Source: Nipponacmea schrenckii
Lineage: Eukaryota > Mollusca > Gastropoda > Lottiidae
Assembly (NCBI GenBank): GCA_030562195.1
Contig: JAUJPP010000005.1
Span: 22,121,106-22,185,105 of the forward strand
Direction of reading: 5' to 3'
Length of the DNA: 64,000 bases
Position numbers and translations under genes: made by a program. A model generated the notes under the pieces. The model searched no databases and was not told the origin of the DNA. It saw only the letters and a list, made by a program, of their open reading frames with translations. This document shows positions 22,503-34,479 of this stretch, in pieces. Numbering within the stretch: the first letter of the stretch is position 1; each line of letters opens with the position of its first letter.

Positions 22503-25500
22503 TTAGGGTGATAATCGGTTTGCAAGGGAATCATCGATGGCAATGGGAAGCCCCATGTTGATGGCCACACTGATTTTGCTCTGGACAGTGTAATACATTG
22601 CATACATGTCAAAGAAATCCCGACTATTCATGGCGTAATGTAGACCTGTTTCAAACATCTTCAAAGCTTTGGAAACAATATTTCTGAAAAAGACAAAAAA
22701 TAAGCTTCAATTTAAACAAAAGGGAGAACCCTTTAAATAACTGTCAAAACACGTCAGTCAAAAACATCAAAATATGTCGATCAATATTGTCACAATATGT
22801 TGTTGAAATTGCCAAATCTGTCAATCAGAGTTCGATTTAGATCCAAAGAGAGTGGTTTAACTCACCTTTCTGTTTGCATGTAGCCCATTTTTTCGTAAGC
22901 TTTGACACACGAAGGGTCGATCTTAAGAGCTTTCTCTAAGCTTTCTAAAGCTTTAATTGTTCTATCCACCATTAGATACATGTCACTGAAATATCCAAAC
23001 ACAATCATTCAAACAACACATTGAATTAAAAAATATACATAATATATACAGAATCGAACAAATATATTTATTTATCAGAGTCCGAATCAACGAGATTAGC
23101 TTGTCTAATTTTAAGTACAAAAGAAAAAGTATCTACGCCCGATTCTGTCGCTTTTTGGATGATAAAAGATGTGCTATATTCTCTCCCTAAGATCCAACAA
23201 AACCAAGACAAGATTACTTACGCTTTATGGGTGAGTATCTGCCCGATATGAGGAGCTAAATTATGAGCTATATCAAACTGTTCTTCAGCCTCCTGATAAT
23301 TGTGTCTGTTAGTCATCACCTAGAGTATAAATTATATAAATAATGGCCAGTTCATTCTGTTAGACATCACATAGAGTATTAATAATTAATAAAGGTCAGT
23401 TCATTATGTTAGTCATCACCTAGCGTAGAAATATAAATAAAGGTCAGTTCCTTATGTTAGACATCAAATAGAGTATAAAAAATAAACAAAGGTCAGTTCA
23501 TTATGTTACTCATCACCTAGAGTATAATTTATATAAATAATGGCCAGTTTATTATGTTAGACATCACCTAGAGTATAAATAATAAATAAAGGTCAGTTCA
23601 TTATGTTAGACATCACCTAGAGTATAAATAATAAATAAAGGTCAGTTCATTCTGTTAGACATCACCTAGAGTATAAATAATAAATAAAGGTCAGTTCATT
23701 ATGTTAGACATCACCTAGAGTATAAATAATAAATAAAGGTCAGTTCATTATGTTAGTCAAAACCTAGAGTATATATAATAAATAAAGGTCAGTTCATTAT
23801 GTTGGACATCACCTAGGGTATAAATAATAAATAAATAGTAAATAAAGAAATATTTGATTGGCATGTTTTTTTATATAAAAGAACACTATAATATATTTAC
23901 CTTGGCATAAGTAAAGTGTACCAAATAATGATTTGAATGCTTCTCAAGCAATTCTTGGAACAGGACATCACTTTCATGTTTTAAGTGGAAATGAGCATCA
24001 CTTTCATTGGCCTGTCTAAAAACTGTAAAGAGAACAATTTCTTTTTAAAAAAGCATTACTTTGTAGCTTGTAGATGTGATTGACTGGATTGGTTACGAAG
24101 ATGGTTACACAAGTTTCTCATTATATATAGCATAATAAATGGCTAATTTGTTTAGCAATGGTTGTTGTTTGAGTCTTACTTTGTTGTTCAATTATCAAAT
24201 TGTTCATTGGTGGTTATATCTGCTAATATAAGTATTTTGTGTAAGAATTTCTGATAAAAAAAAGAGAAGTATACTATACTTACGAGCCAAAGCTTTAGCA
24301 GTCATGGCGGGTATTGAATCGGGTTTAAACCGTAAAGCCTGGTTGTAATTATCGATGGCTTTGAGATAATCACCTAGTTTGAAAGACTCCTAAAATGAAC
24401 CGAAACGTTTCATCAATAACAATACAAGATGGTGGTTAACCAGATGTTGCTTTATCCACATTTCAATTTCTCAGCGGCTGTGTTTCTTCATGCTCCTCAT
24501 ATCATTGAAATTCCAACAGAGATTGTACAACAAAGCGTCTTTTGTATTAAATATCCATCAATGATCTTTATTAATGCAACTCAACCGTCGCAACAAGGCA
24601 CTCAATATGTGTACATACCTCTCCTCTGTGGAAGAAAACGTCGGTATTATCTGGTGTTAGAGCAAGAGCTCGATCAAAACAGCCTTCAGCTTGAGATGGT
24701 ATGTGAACCCAATGTAAGAGACTCGCTGTCTGAATCAGTATGGTAGCTGATAGCTGCAATATATTCGTAACAACATGACGACAAAGTTAAGTAATGCAAG
24801 GTAGTACAGCCCTCTGCCATACATCTTTACTGGCCGACTGTCTTCTAGGGTACAATCTAATCAGGTCGATGCATTTACAAATTTTCGGGATACAATAAAG
24901 GTGGCAATTGCAGACGTAAAGATATAAGGCAAAGTTCGTGAAATTGATTGTTATATAAAATAGTAATGTTCATATTATTTTCCCTCCGTAACTTGTACGT
25001 GCTATGTAAGAACAGAAAATATTGTAACACTAACCAAAGGGTCTATATTCGGCTTGATTTCCAGCGGCAGAAGTATGTCTATGGCATAATCCGGAGAGCC
25101 ATACAAGACCATAGCTGTTGCCTTCAGTAACATGTACTTTTCTGGATTAGTAGAGGTAGTTATTTGCTTTTCTTCTAGAAGCAAGGCGGCCATGACATTT
25201 CCTGCCAGAAATTCCCTTTGAGCGTGGACTAGGGCTCTGTAAAATATAAAAATTATAGACATAGAAAATATCAGGTCAACACATTCTATGTCCAATTGTT
25301 TTAAGTAACCGAATCTGCACCTGAAGACCTCCCAAATTCTTGTTGATACTCTGATCTTACCTGTCTACTAAGTTGACTCTAGCATCATCTTGGTTCAGAA
25401 AGAAAATACCACGGCTTACTGGTCGTTCATCAACCACCTTCAAAGGGTGATTATGGAATCTTTCCAAAAATTCGTCCACAACATACTTAGGGGGTGGTGG

Positions 25501-26930
25501 GTGAGAATGGTGCTGGAACGAAAACAATTTCTAATGTGAGAATTTCTGGGTGCGAAACTGAAAGGAGGAAGTCATTATCAAAGATATTTTATGAGAAACT
25601 TATTCGCTAAATTCAGACAGACGCTAATCCATTCCAGAAGCAAGTTTGCAAGGTTCCCACTGGTAATAACGTGGTACAAGTAGAAGTAACTTACATTATA
25701 CAATGTCATGGTGCTCTCCTGGGCCAGTTGCTTGGTTATATCCTGTATTCTGACTTCTAACGAAGGCTCTGTGTATTGTACTATATGGGCAATGGTGGCA
25801 TAATCTGTAAACACAACAGGAATCATCGGTCAATAAGATAAGTGAACAGTGGCATTCAGAGCACTAGACTAGCATGATCAGTTAGTTGGAAGCGTCAAAC
25901 CAACTAACTGACCATTCACCACACAAACAATTACTGATGTCGTGTCACTTATATTTTTAGGATGTGTTGACACGGTTTCTTACCTTTCCTAAAAACATAA
26001 TATGAAAAATGGAAGGAAACACGTAACCTACCGCCAAGAGCTTCTTGTAATTTTCCAAATTTCATGTAGGCAGCGGCTCGCCTACGGTAGACATATTGGT
26101 CTCCATTATATTGGGTTAAAGACAGTGTACAGTTCGCGATGACATTTTCTCGATCTCCCTGTATATATCAGAAATAGTTCATGGTATTATACACATTCTT
26201 AGAACGTGGGTGAAAAAAAATTGGGAATCTTCGGCTTTTTCCTTTAATTTTTAATCAATGGTTAGAAGTTTACTCCTTTAAAAGAATAAAAGGCACCTGT
26301 TCACAATCACTAAGGTTTACATTTTTGCAAGCAGAGAAATTTAGTCCAAAGTTGACGTAAAATTAACACATACCATCTCCTGATAAACGGACGCTCGGCA
26401 TCCATAGATCTTGGCCTTCAAGAATCGTTCATCCGCTGTACAGCAATCAGCGCCGTCGGTATAAGCAGCAAGGGCTTCCTCGTAATTTTGCTGTTTGTGT
26501 AGCTTATCACCTGCTTGTTTAAAACATTCAGCAAAGATTGTGCACATCGGCATTCCAATGTCTTCCTTCAGTCCATCCACAGATGTTCCGGTGTCTGTGC
26601 CACTATAAATGCCGGCGTTCGTCCAGATATCCGCGCTGGATTTTGCAATGTTGACTGGTTTTTCATCTAAAAAGGGACAATAATTCACTGTTGAGTTAAA
26701 AGACTGTTTTTGTACTTTCTTCTCTTACTTAAAAAAAAACCAAAAAAAACCAAGAAAGTCTATAGTACCAATCTTCAACAAAGTTATGCCTACTTACCAA
26801 TTTGGTCGTCATCTTTAAAACGTCTGACTAGGTTTTGAATTAGGTAACTTCCCGCTACTCCTATCCCAATCCCAGCAGCTAAGCTTAATCCTAGATTAAA
26901 ATGAACTTGGCTTATATTCCACAAAGGCAT
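22503..26930 (-). CDS. TOM70-like mitochondrial import receptor, copy A
   Basis: Outer-membrane TPR receptor expected to accept precursor proteins for import. There are twelve exons: 26930-26798, 26666-26374, 26158-26032, 25804-25695, 25512-25361, 25236-25035, 24753-24619, 24389-24284, 24022-23901, 23319-23222, 22985-22866 and 22683-22503. All have GT/AG borders and matching phases, giving 1,779 nt and 592 residues, close to the roughly 600 of TOM70. Residues 12-32 (FNLGLSLAAGIGIGVAGSYL) form an N-terminal membrane anchor followed by basic VRRFK. TPR units begin near residue 95 (KQQNYEEALAAYTDGADCC). A His/Pro-rich linker with KYVVDEFLERFHNHP sits where TOM70 has its conserved mid-linker. C-terminal TPRs include CFDRALALTPDNTDVFFHRG, ALFRQANESD, QFDIAHNLAP and KALKIDPSCVKAYEKMGYMQ, ending in VAINMGLP as in TOM70. 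The usual carboxylate-clamp residues look replaced. It could be a diverged paralogue rather than the canonical receptor. Confidence 0.88.
23319..23850 (-). repeat. 49-bp minisatellite in intron 9 of copy A
   Basis: About ten units. Read on the minus strand each unit is TTTATACTCTAG, then GTGATGACTAAC, then ATAATGAACTGACCTTTATT plus an AT-rich run. The first twelve bases of exon 10 (GTGATGACTAAC) and its acceptor CTCTAG are part of every unit, so the array is an amplification of the intron/exon junction. The real acceptor is the last unit, at 23,320. Confidence 0.9.
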
Positions 26931-27300
26931 TTCGAAAAATTCCGAAAAAAATATCCTAATACTTAAAGCGCGTCTTTACTCTTTAAGTTTTGCGTTCAGG
27001 ATGAGGAACTAGACCATAGCGTTGTCTGGCAACATATCGCTGCGCTTTTCAAAATACTATTTAACGTTATTATAATAAAATAAAAACGGCCATGGCGTTC
27101 AAGCACACAAATTCTTTAATTTTGATACAAAACTGTTCAAATATTTGTAATTTAACGTCAAAAATTATTATTTCTAAACCTAGGATTACTTGACGTCGCG
27201 TATGCACATTGCTTTAGCCTACGACGTTATGCGGTTCATTTGTTCTTATTATGACGTTACGTTAATGCCTTCAAAACCTATAACTGATAACCACATTTTG
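26931..27300 (-). promoter_or_regulatory. Putative promoter of TOM70-like copy A
   Basis: Directly upstream of the ATG and conserved with 42,233-42,660. It contains GTTGTCTGGCAAC at 27,021-27,033, a near-palindromic RFX X-box-like site about 91 bp from the ATG, and TGACGTCG near 27,191, a CRE-like octamer. GACGTTACG motifs occur near 27,252. No TATA box stands out. The function is inferred from motifs and their conservation between two copies. Confidence 0.45.
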
Positions 27301-28990
27301 ACCTTTTATCTTCGACTGCTCTGAAACTTTCTTTTATGTTATACAACTTCATATTTACTCTGTATCCTATAAGCCTGTATTAATTTATAAAGAAGAGTGA
27401 CACATTTTCATGTTATGTCATTCTGAATAGGGAGGATTTAATTTTCGAAGCCGAGAATCAATTGAATAATCCTTAACATTATGCCAATATGATTAACAAT
27501 ATTCTTGCTAATTTAGTCAAAACAAGTTATCTAATACAGAAACAATATGACTATCTGTACGATTTATTTTCACAAAACTGAAAGAGCGTAGTACTCGATT
27601 TTACGAAACATAAAAAATCTACTATAGCACAAATAGCAGATAAAAATAGACTTTATGCTGAAGTGCCTCTATGATTAAAGGTATAATAGGTCTTAGAATA
27701 CACTCGTCCTACCTATTGACTATTGGTTAAAGAAGTGCGCATCTCACACCGTATCAATTATCAAAAAGCGGCAATAAAAATATATTCGGAATTTATTTTA
27801 AAAAGTGAGCAAGTGATGAATCCATTCTGTTTGAGAAAAGCGCGTCTGGGTAATCAAACGTTACACCAGAAAATAGCAGCATCCTATCCATGCACGAGCG
27901 CGAAGTGACAATCATTTATCTGTGTAAAAAAAACAAATATTCCTAGTGATTAATATTTGTTGAAAATTTGTGTCAGTGTTGGAGTATTCATTCTAAATCA
28001 TATGAATTCCCCTTTCTCGGTCTTCCGCGAATTAAAAAAATGGACATGCCGGATGGACTTAGTCCGCTAATTCATTTGCCATCTATTTCCATGTTAAATC
28101 ACAAAATTCAACCTTCCAGAACTTTTTCCAGAAATCTCGTTGAAAACTTTCTTATATGCCACATGAATGCCAGGCCAATACTTGGTTTCTGTACAAAAAT
28201 CCAATATAGCATGACCATGAAAATTTTGAACTAAACAAAATGAAAGTAAACCACTACATTTTATCAACATCCGCTGGACTGTCACTGCACACAAAACCAC
28301 TATTTTTAGAAATAACCTTCCGCCAATTAAATTTCTCATTATCTCAGAAATTATGAAAGAAAATGCAATTTCAGACATCAAATTTCAAATCTAGACCAAA
28401 AATTAGTCCAAAATGGGCATGCAAAACCCCCAAAGGAAGGGAGAAAGAGGATTTCTAAAAATAGAACGGACTAAATTCGTATATACAATCATTAGCATAA
28501 AATGTTTTACTGGTCTGAGTCCGGATGAACGGGATGATGTTGAGGTCAAGAACGCGGGAAAACCCATGTTAGAGTTACTTCCCTTTATAATTACAAAGGA
28601 TTTACCCCAGGCTTTTAGGAGCCGTTAGCCTTTAAACCTTTAATCAAACTAGTGATTAAATTGCTTTGGAAACATATGTTTGGAGGGGGGGGGGGTTATA
28701 TTATAGAGGCCCAAAAATCGTTTCGTTTGGTCGTACTTCTATTTAATTGTTATTATTATAAGTGTCCTTATTACTTCGTTATTACCCCTAAATTCGAAAC
28801 TATGGCTATTTTTTTATTACCGACTAAATTATTATGTGTGCTAGGTCTATCTCTTTTGTGGGCACAATGAAAATTATATTGATTTATTTCTTTTTTGATG
28901 CTCAATGACAATAAAGGTGGATACCAACCACAGGCTAGACCCCTACTCTACACTCAGAGTTGTGCACTCGAACTTCGCCGTGAGATTTTT
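27301..28990. other. Non-coding flank; duplication end, family R1 repeat and G-run
   Basis: 27,301 to about 27,890 continues the duplicated 5' flank of copy A; its counterpart ends near 43,045 at a shared ATCAAACGTTACACCAGAAAA. A reverse-strand R1 repeat copy follows at 28,150-28,520. A run of about ten G is at 28,684-28,695. No gene is supported. Confidence 0.45.
28150..28520 (-). repeat. Dispersed repeat family R1, copy 3 (inverted)
   Basis: The reverse complement carries the blocks seen at 1.9-2.3 and 19.2-19.4 kb: CCACTACATTTTATCAACAT is the counterpart of the ATGTTGAT...TTTAGTGG block, and GACCAAAAATTAGTCCAAAA with GGGCATGCAAAACCCCCAAA is the counterpart of the TTTTGG...GCATGCCC block. 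Non-coding. Confidence 0.5.
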
Positions 28991-29300
28991 AGTTATAATA
29001 TGAGTAATGGGTTGGACGTTTTTTTTTGGTGGGAGGGGCGAAGTCGTTGTACAGAGGAAGGGTGAAAATGATAGCAATGAGGAAGCGGAATTACCTGCAT
29101 CTATTCTTATTATTCCTGAAAATCCTCCTGTTATTATTTATCCACCCTTCATTCCTCCTGAAGCGTCTCCTGAGTTAATTCTACCAGCCGAACCGCCTAC
29201 TGATTATATAGTTAATCTGACTACCAATCACCGACCCAAGAGACTCTGTAAACTACCCACACAGCTAAAGGACTATGATTTATCTTATTGAATTTGATTG
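28905..29300 (+). pseudogene. Possible 3' fragment of an LTR-retrotransposon polyprotein
   Basis: An open frame (29,007-29,291) ends in a Pro-rich stretch and then TNHRPKRLCKLPTQLKDYDL just before the stop. A basic RPKR..(C/P)P..LKDY tail closes the polyprotein of many Gypsy-type elements. No protease, reverse transcriptase or integrase lies nearby, so this is at most a remnant. The assignment rests on one motif and could be wrong. Confidence 0.3.
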
Positions 29301-29590
29301 ACTGGGTAAACGGACATTATATTTTTACATAAGTACATGTACTTTCATTTTATGAAAAGAGAAGTCACGCCAGTAAGTTTACTGGTATATTTTTATTGGT
29401 TTATATTTCGCACTGAAATCATTGTAGGCCCTATAACGTGATAGTTTTGTTGTTTTACTTACTTCCGCCCAATGAATAGCAGCGTTTTGTCATTGTTTTA
29501 ATTTTGATTAAAGTTGGTTTCCCTCATTAATTAGAGCCAAAGTAAGCTTACTAATTGATTAATTGGGGTTTCTAATGAATGATCCATGTT

Positions 29591-29648
29591 AATAATAACT
29601 AAGTTTTATGGAATAACAATTACTGAGTTTATTTATTTTGCGACGTTT
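29591..29648 (+). repeat. 58-bp repeat, left member of an inverted pair
   Basis: AATAATAACTAAGTTTTATG through GCGACGTTT reappears as the reverse complement at 36,173-36,230 with one difference (TTTTGCGACG against TTGTGCGACG). The pair encloses the Tx1-like LINE and the AGGTCA repeats. The following CGACGTTTCAACAAGTGTCC resembles motifs near the ends of Penelope-like elements. Confidence 0.65.
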
Positions 29649-30388
29649 CAACAAGTGTCCTCTTGTCGTTATCAAGCAGGAAAAATGAATATTAACAAAA
29701 ATGAAACTATACATATATATACATTGATAGAAGATAATTACATAACATGGGTTCATGAGGTGAATCAAAGGGTTACTAAAACTTACTAATTAATTTAAAG
29801 CAAAAAAAGTAACTGTTAATAGTATGCTGTTAATTCGGTAGAATGCGTGGAATAGAGTAACACATAATAAGGAAAATCAGTAAGAGATAATTATGAAAGA
29901 CGGTGATTTATTACAATTTGAGAGACGAAAAGGAGCAACTCATAGGGCTTAATAAGACTAATATGTATCTAATCCTTAATAAGTCTTCGGAGTACTGTAG
30001 ATTGCAGAGATGATTTGAGAGATCGAATACGGCGATTATATCTAGAGAGATGAAAAGTGGTGAAGTATATAACTAGAAGGTTTGCTTTGTTTGTTTATCT
30101 TTATAGCAACCGGTAAGTCGACATTTTGGAATTTTGGAATTCATCAAATTGGTTTGCTATGGAATACGGCAAACCATAGTAAGCAATTGTAGGCTAGCAG
30201 ATGATTAGGACAAGGTTGCAATATAAATCTATCAAAATTTATTGTTATATATTTAAAATATATCATGAAGTAAAACATGTAAATGAATTAGAAGAAAACG
30301 AAAACAAAACCACTTCCGGTTAAAAAAAATAATCCTGGAGGGTGGTTTTTCTTCTACCCCCAACAGGTGAGATTCTAATTTTTACAAA

Positions 30389-31024
30389 ATGGAAAAACTC
30401 AATAGACACAACACCCTAATTCTTATGCCAACTGAAATTGTGAAACCGAATTCCACAGAATTCTTGCGCACAATTGCAGAACGCGGAATCGAGATAAGGC
30501 AACTGGAATGCTTTCAAAATATAGGCCAAGGCAGAATTCTTGTAACTTTAGAGAGCAAAGAAGCAGCAGAAAAATTTATGTTAGGATTCTGGTCTCTAAG
30601 GACATCTTATTTTGATGTTGACTATGCCGTTGATTATGTGAAAAACGTATACCCTGATCCACATATACCACAATTCATAACAATAACCATTTTTTGTGCC
30701 CCATTTGAACTTAAGGATAAATATATTTTGACGAAAATACAAATATATTGTGATAGCCCAAACATAAACAAACGCTATATTAAAGATATAAGCTGTAGAA
30801 TCTCCAATGAAGTAAGATATGTCAAAACAGCCAAAATCAAAAAACCAATTCCATCTACAATTTATGTCCAAGGATGGTGTCTGGGAACAAAATATGAGGG
30901 GCAGGAAACCCCAAACCAAATGTGTTACAACTGCCAATGGTATGGCCATATGCCAATAATTGACCCAACGAAAGAACGGAAAGAGAACAACTCCCCCGTC
31001 CGTCCGCGTACAGTAGCATTGTAA
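30389..31024 (+). pseudogene. ORF1-like nucleic-acid-binding protein of the Tx1-like LINE
   Basis: The frame of 211 codons starts MEKLNRHNTLILMPTEI. It has the layout of Tx1-type ORF1: an RRM-like N-terminal half (GQGRILVTLESKEAAEKFML) and then a CCHC-like knuckle, YEGQETPNQMCYNCQWYGHM, in which the last cysteine is missing. After 31,024 the coding sequence continues in other frames with acidic runs (SESSDETDSYTSNSELESED near 31,630-31,690), so the ORF is broken. A 15-bp tandem repeat encoding VDKNL lies at about 31,139-31,214. Confidence 0.6.
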
Positions 31025-31138
31025 ATAGATCTGATAACATTGTAAATACTGAATCAACAGAAAGCCAAATGAATGTTGTAAATAGCAAAATTGTTGAAAA
31101 AAAAACGAAAATTTGAAAAAAATGATAAAACTGATAAA

Positions 31139-31220
31139 AATCTTGTAGATAAAAATCATGTAGATAAAAATCTTGTAGATAAAAATCTTGTAGATAAAAA
31201 TCTTGTAGATAAAGATAAAA
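31139..31220 (+). repeat. 15-bp tandem repeat (VDKNL)
   Basis: GTAGATAAAAATCTT repeated about five times with one variant (CATGTAGAT). It lies inside the decayed ORF1 tail of the Tx1-like LINE. Confidence 0.75.
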
Positions 31221-32228
31221 ATGTAATAAGTCCAGAAAAAAATTCTGTAAATAAAGTGAAAAAATCCAAAAATCCACAAAATATCACAAAAAAGTAGATC
31301 TAAAACTGTAAATGAAGTAAAAAGTCATAATAATGAAAATACAGAAAAAAATAGTCTAGAAATCTCTGTATATATGGAAGAAAATGTAAATGAAGCTATA
31401 GAAACAAATGTAAATTGTAAAAATGATGTAAATAATGAAACGAAATTTAATAGAGACAATCTAATTGACGAGCAGGGGAATCTGGTTCCCATTCCATTTC
31501 ACAGTATAATTGAGTTAAAACAGTAGCTATTTATATTCACCTGATCTGTCCGGTCCCCTAATAGATACTGACCCCTTAATAAATTCTGAGCCCCTAATCC
31601 AATCTGACCAGTTAATAAATTCTGACCGAGAATCTGAAAGTAGCGATGAAACTGATAGTTACACGTCAAATAGTGAGCTAGAAAGTGAGGATGATAATGC
31701 CCTACGTATCGAATTGGGCTACCAGCTAGAGGAGAGAAGGCGAAACGCCTAACAACTACATTGAGGATGAGAGACCACCATCAGGCCTTGACAAAATTGA
31801 AGATTTATCAGATCTGTCAAGCATAAGCACCCCCCCCCCTTCAAGTGCGACCCCAACCAGCTTTGTGTGGTCAGGAGGTAAATGCCAACCCCTATAAGGA
31901 AACCACTGAGCTAATCCCTGGAAACCCCCAAAAAAGGAAGGAGAAAAGTTTAATTGGAAGCTTACTATCCAAAGCCGGAAAGGGATCTCCGGTGATCAAC
32001 AATAAAACATTTCTGTGAATACTTTTTGTGTTTCCCCTTTGTGTTAAATTTGTGTTAAAACTAGAAAAACAAAGGGTTAGGGGGATATATATAAGAGCCA
32101 AAACAGATTATGTCAATACAGACAAAGAAAATGTACATATGTATAAAGATATCGAAATAAGAAATGGGAAAAAGGGCATAAATAAACTAGAAAATCTAAG
32201 GGGGAGGAAATTTCAAACCGGGAGGGTA

Positions 32229-33592
32229 TTATGGACATAATTCACGACTTTTACACACAACCTTATACCTCACAGCATGTACAGGAACACAACATTTACA
32301 GTTATCTTTCAAATTGCCCACTGACACCCTCCCTGACTTTGATCTATCTCTCATAAGTGACCCTACCTTGTCTAAAGATGAAATTTTGGCGGCAATTAAG
32401 GACTTTAAGAATGGCAAGACTCCGGGGGTTGATGGATTAAGTAGGGCGTTCTACGAAGATAATTGGAATATTTTATGGGATGATCTTAGTGAACTTTTCA
32501 ATAATATCTATTTTCAGGGGGAATTAACTAAAACAATGAGGGAGGGCATAATTACTTTGGCTTATAAGGGGAAGGGACAGACAAGACTTCTTAAAAATTA
32601 CCGACCTATTTCTCTACTCTGCTCTGATTACAAAATCATTTCTAAAATTCTAGCTAAGCGACTAAAAAGGTAATTAGTTCTATTGTGTATGACGTTCAGA
32701 CTGGGACAGGGGAGAACAAGACTATTATTAACAATCTACTATCTATTGACTACTTACTGCTCTATATCAATCAGAAAAATATTCCTTCTCCTCTATCCAC
32801 TTTTGACAAGGAAAAGGCTTTCGACAGAATTGAAATCAACTATATCAACATTTTATTAGCGTATCTAAATTTTCCACAATATTTCATTAGATGGGTAAGC
32901 ATACTTTATAAAGATATTACTAGTAAAGTTGAAGATGCAGGTGCGTTTACTAGTGATATCGCCATAGCTACAGGTGTCCGACAGGGTTGCCCTCTCAGCA
33001 TGGCACTATTCTCCATTACAATTCATCCGTTGGCAGTTTATATTCAGAACAATGATGGTATTAAAGGTATTAGGGTCCTTAATTTCAGTAGAGAAATCAA
33101 ATTAATTCAAAACGCGGATGATTTATCCTCTACAACAACTTCGAAACGATCATTTGGCTTGATATTACAGGAATTTGATAGATTTAGTAAAGTATCATGG
33201 TCCAAATTAAATATAGAGAAAACAGAAATATTGTGTATGAACAATTCCAGGAACTTTATACCCGTTCAAAATCAACATTCGATTCGTGATGTCATCAAAT
33301 TATTAGGTATTTGGTTAGGGGAACGTCAGACGGGGAAAAACTGTTATATATAATTGTAGCGAAGATTTTAAGTATGACTGTAAGATGGACTGACAGACGG
33401 CTAAGCTTCAAGGAAAAACTAATTGTAATTAACACGTATATCATTAGTCTGTCCGTTTACATCTCAAGAATCGTACCACTATCCAAGTCCGCATTGAAAC
33501 AGATAAACTCAGATATTTTCAAATTTTTATGGAATAACAACTTCGAACTTATCAAACGTGACACCCTTCATTTAAAGCTTGAACAAGGTTGA
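32229..33592 (+). pseudogene. Reverse transcriptase remnant of the Tx1-like LINE
   Basis: Three overlapping frames (32,314-32,673; 32,685-33,353; 33,311-33,592) carry L1-type RT motifs: FKNGKTPGVDGLSRAFYEDN, LLKNYRPISLLCSDYKIISK, STFDKEKAFDRIEINYINIL (catalytic Asp of motif A), TGVRQGCPLSMALFSITIHP and IQNADDLSS. In the last the usual Tyr before ADD is Asn, so the catalytic box is altered. Two frameshifts break the frame. Confidence 0.75.
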
Positions 33593-34479
33593 CTTGGGAT
33601 TCCAAATTTAGAACTCAAAATTTTGGCAATGCAATTTCAACAAATATCCAAAGTTGTGCTTGGCAATCAAAATCCGTGGGTGTCACTCTTTAAATATTGG
33701 CTCGGAATTCCTTTAAAAAACACTATTGACTTTGATTTGGCAGATTCCCACACATTGTATTACCCTCCAAAATTCAAAAACCTTTTTAAAATTCAAAAAG
33801 AACAAAATCTTAACTTCAGAAATTTGAATACATGCAAACAGATCTATCAAGCACTTCTCTCTATCCGCACTGTTATGCCAAAAAACTGTTATTATGCACC
33901 CTTTTATAGATTTTAAACAAACCTGGAATAATCTTTCTTCTCTACATTCGAGCAAAATTAAAGATTTCTTATTTCTCTCATTGCATGATGCACACCCCAC
34001 TGAAAAAGTATTACACGCACGTTTAAAACATCTCTCACTAACCTTTTATTATTGTAAATATGGTGTTGAAACTCTAGAACTCTAAACTCTAAATTCTTTC
34101 CTTTTATCTATGTCTATTCTTTAACTCTCTGGGACAACCGAAATCTTAACATCTCTACCCTTAACAATGAACTTATTTACCAATTTTACAAAAATTTCAA
34201 ATAACTGTAACTTTTCTTCTCTATTTTTTCGGCATCAATATTAGGTAAGATTTTTATTTTAGGCATGTAATTCGCTTCTCTACAGGTAGTAGATAATTAT
34301 TTATTTCATTATAATTTTAATACCTATTTTCTTTAAATTTCAAGTTTTCAGCTCATTTTGATTTGTGCTTTCTTATATCTACAAGTAGTAGATTGATTTT
34401 TTTTTTTAATCTTACTTTACCCCTTATTCTCTTGTATATTTTATATATAGTTTATAGTCAATATGTTGTTAAATTGGGA

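Larger units (their letters stand above)
30330..34090 (+). mobile_element. Tx1/L1-like LINE, internally deleted and frameshifted
   Basis: Holds an ORF1-like frame (30,389-31,024), a degenerate low-complexity ORF1 tail up to about 32,015, and a broken reverse transcriptase (32,229-33,592) with a C-terminal remainder to 34,085. The apurinic endonuclease that should precede the RT is missing. The RT begins only about 210 bp after the ORF1 end, so an internal deletion has removed most of the ORF2 N-terminus. Element ends and target duplication could not be fixed. Confidence 0.75.

Noticed and set aside
24429..24746. Plus-strand frame of 105 codons
   Set aside because: Reverse reading of TOM70-like exon 7 and its flank; the same shadow recurs opposite copy B.
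30596..31279. Minus-strand open frames rich in Tyr, Phe and Ile
   Set aside because: They are the reverse reading of the Lys/Asn/Asp-rich ORF1 of the Tx1-like LINE and of its VDKNL repeat; no protein family features.
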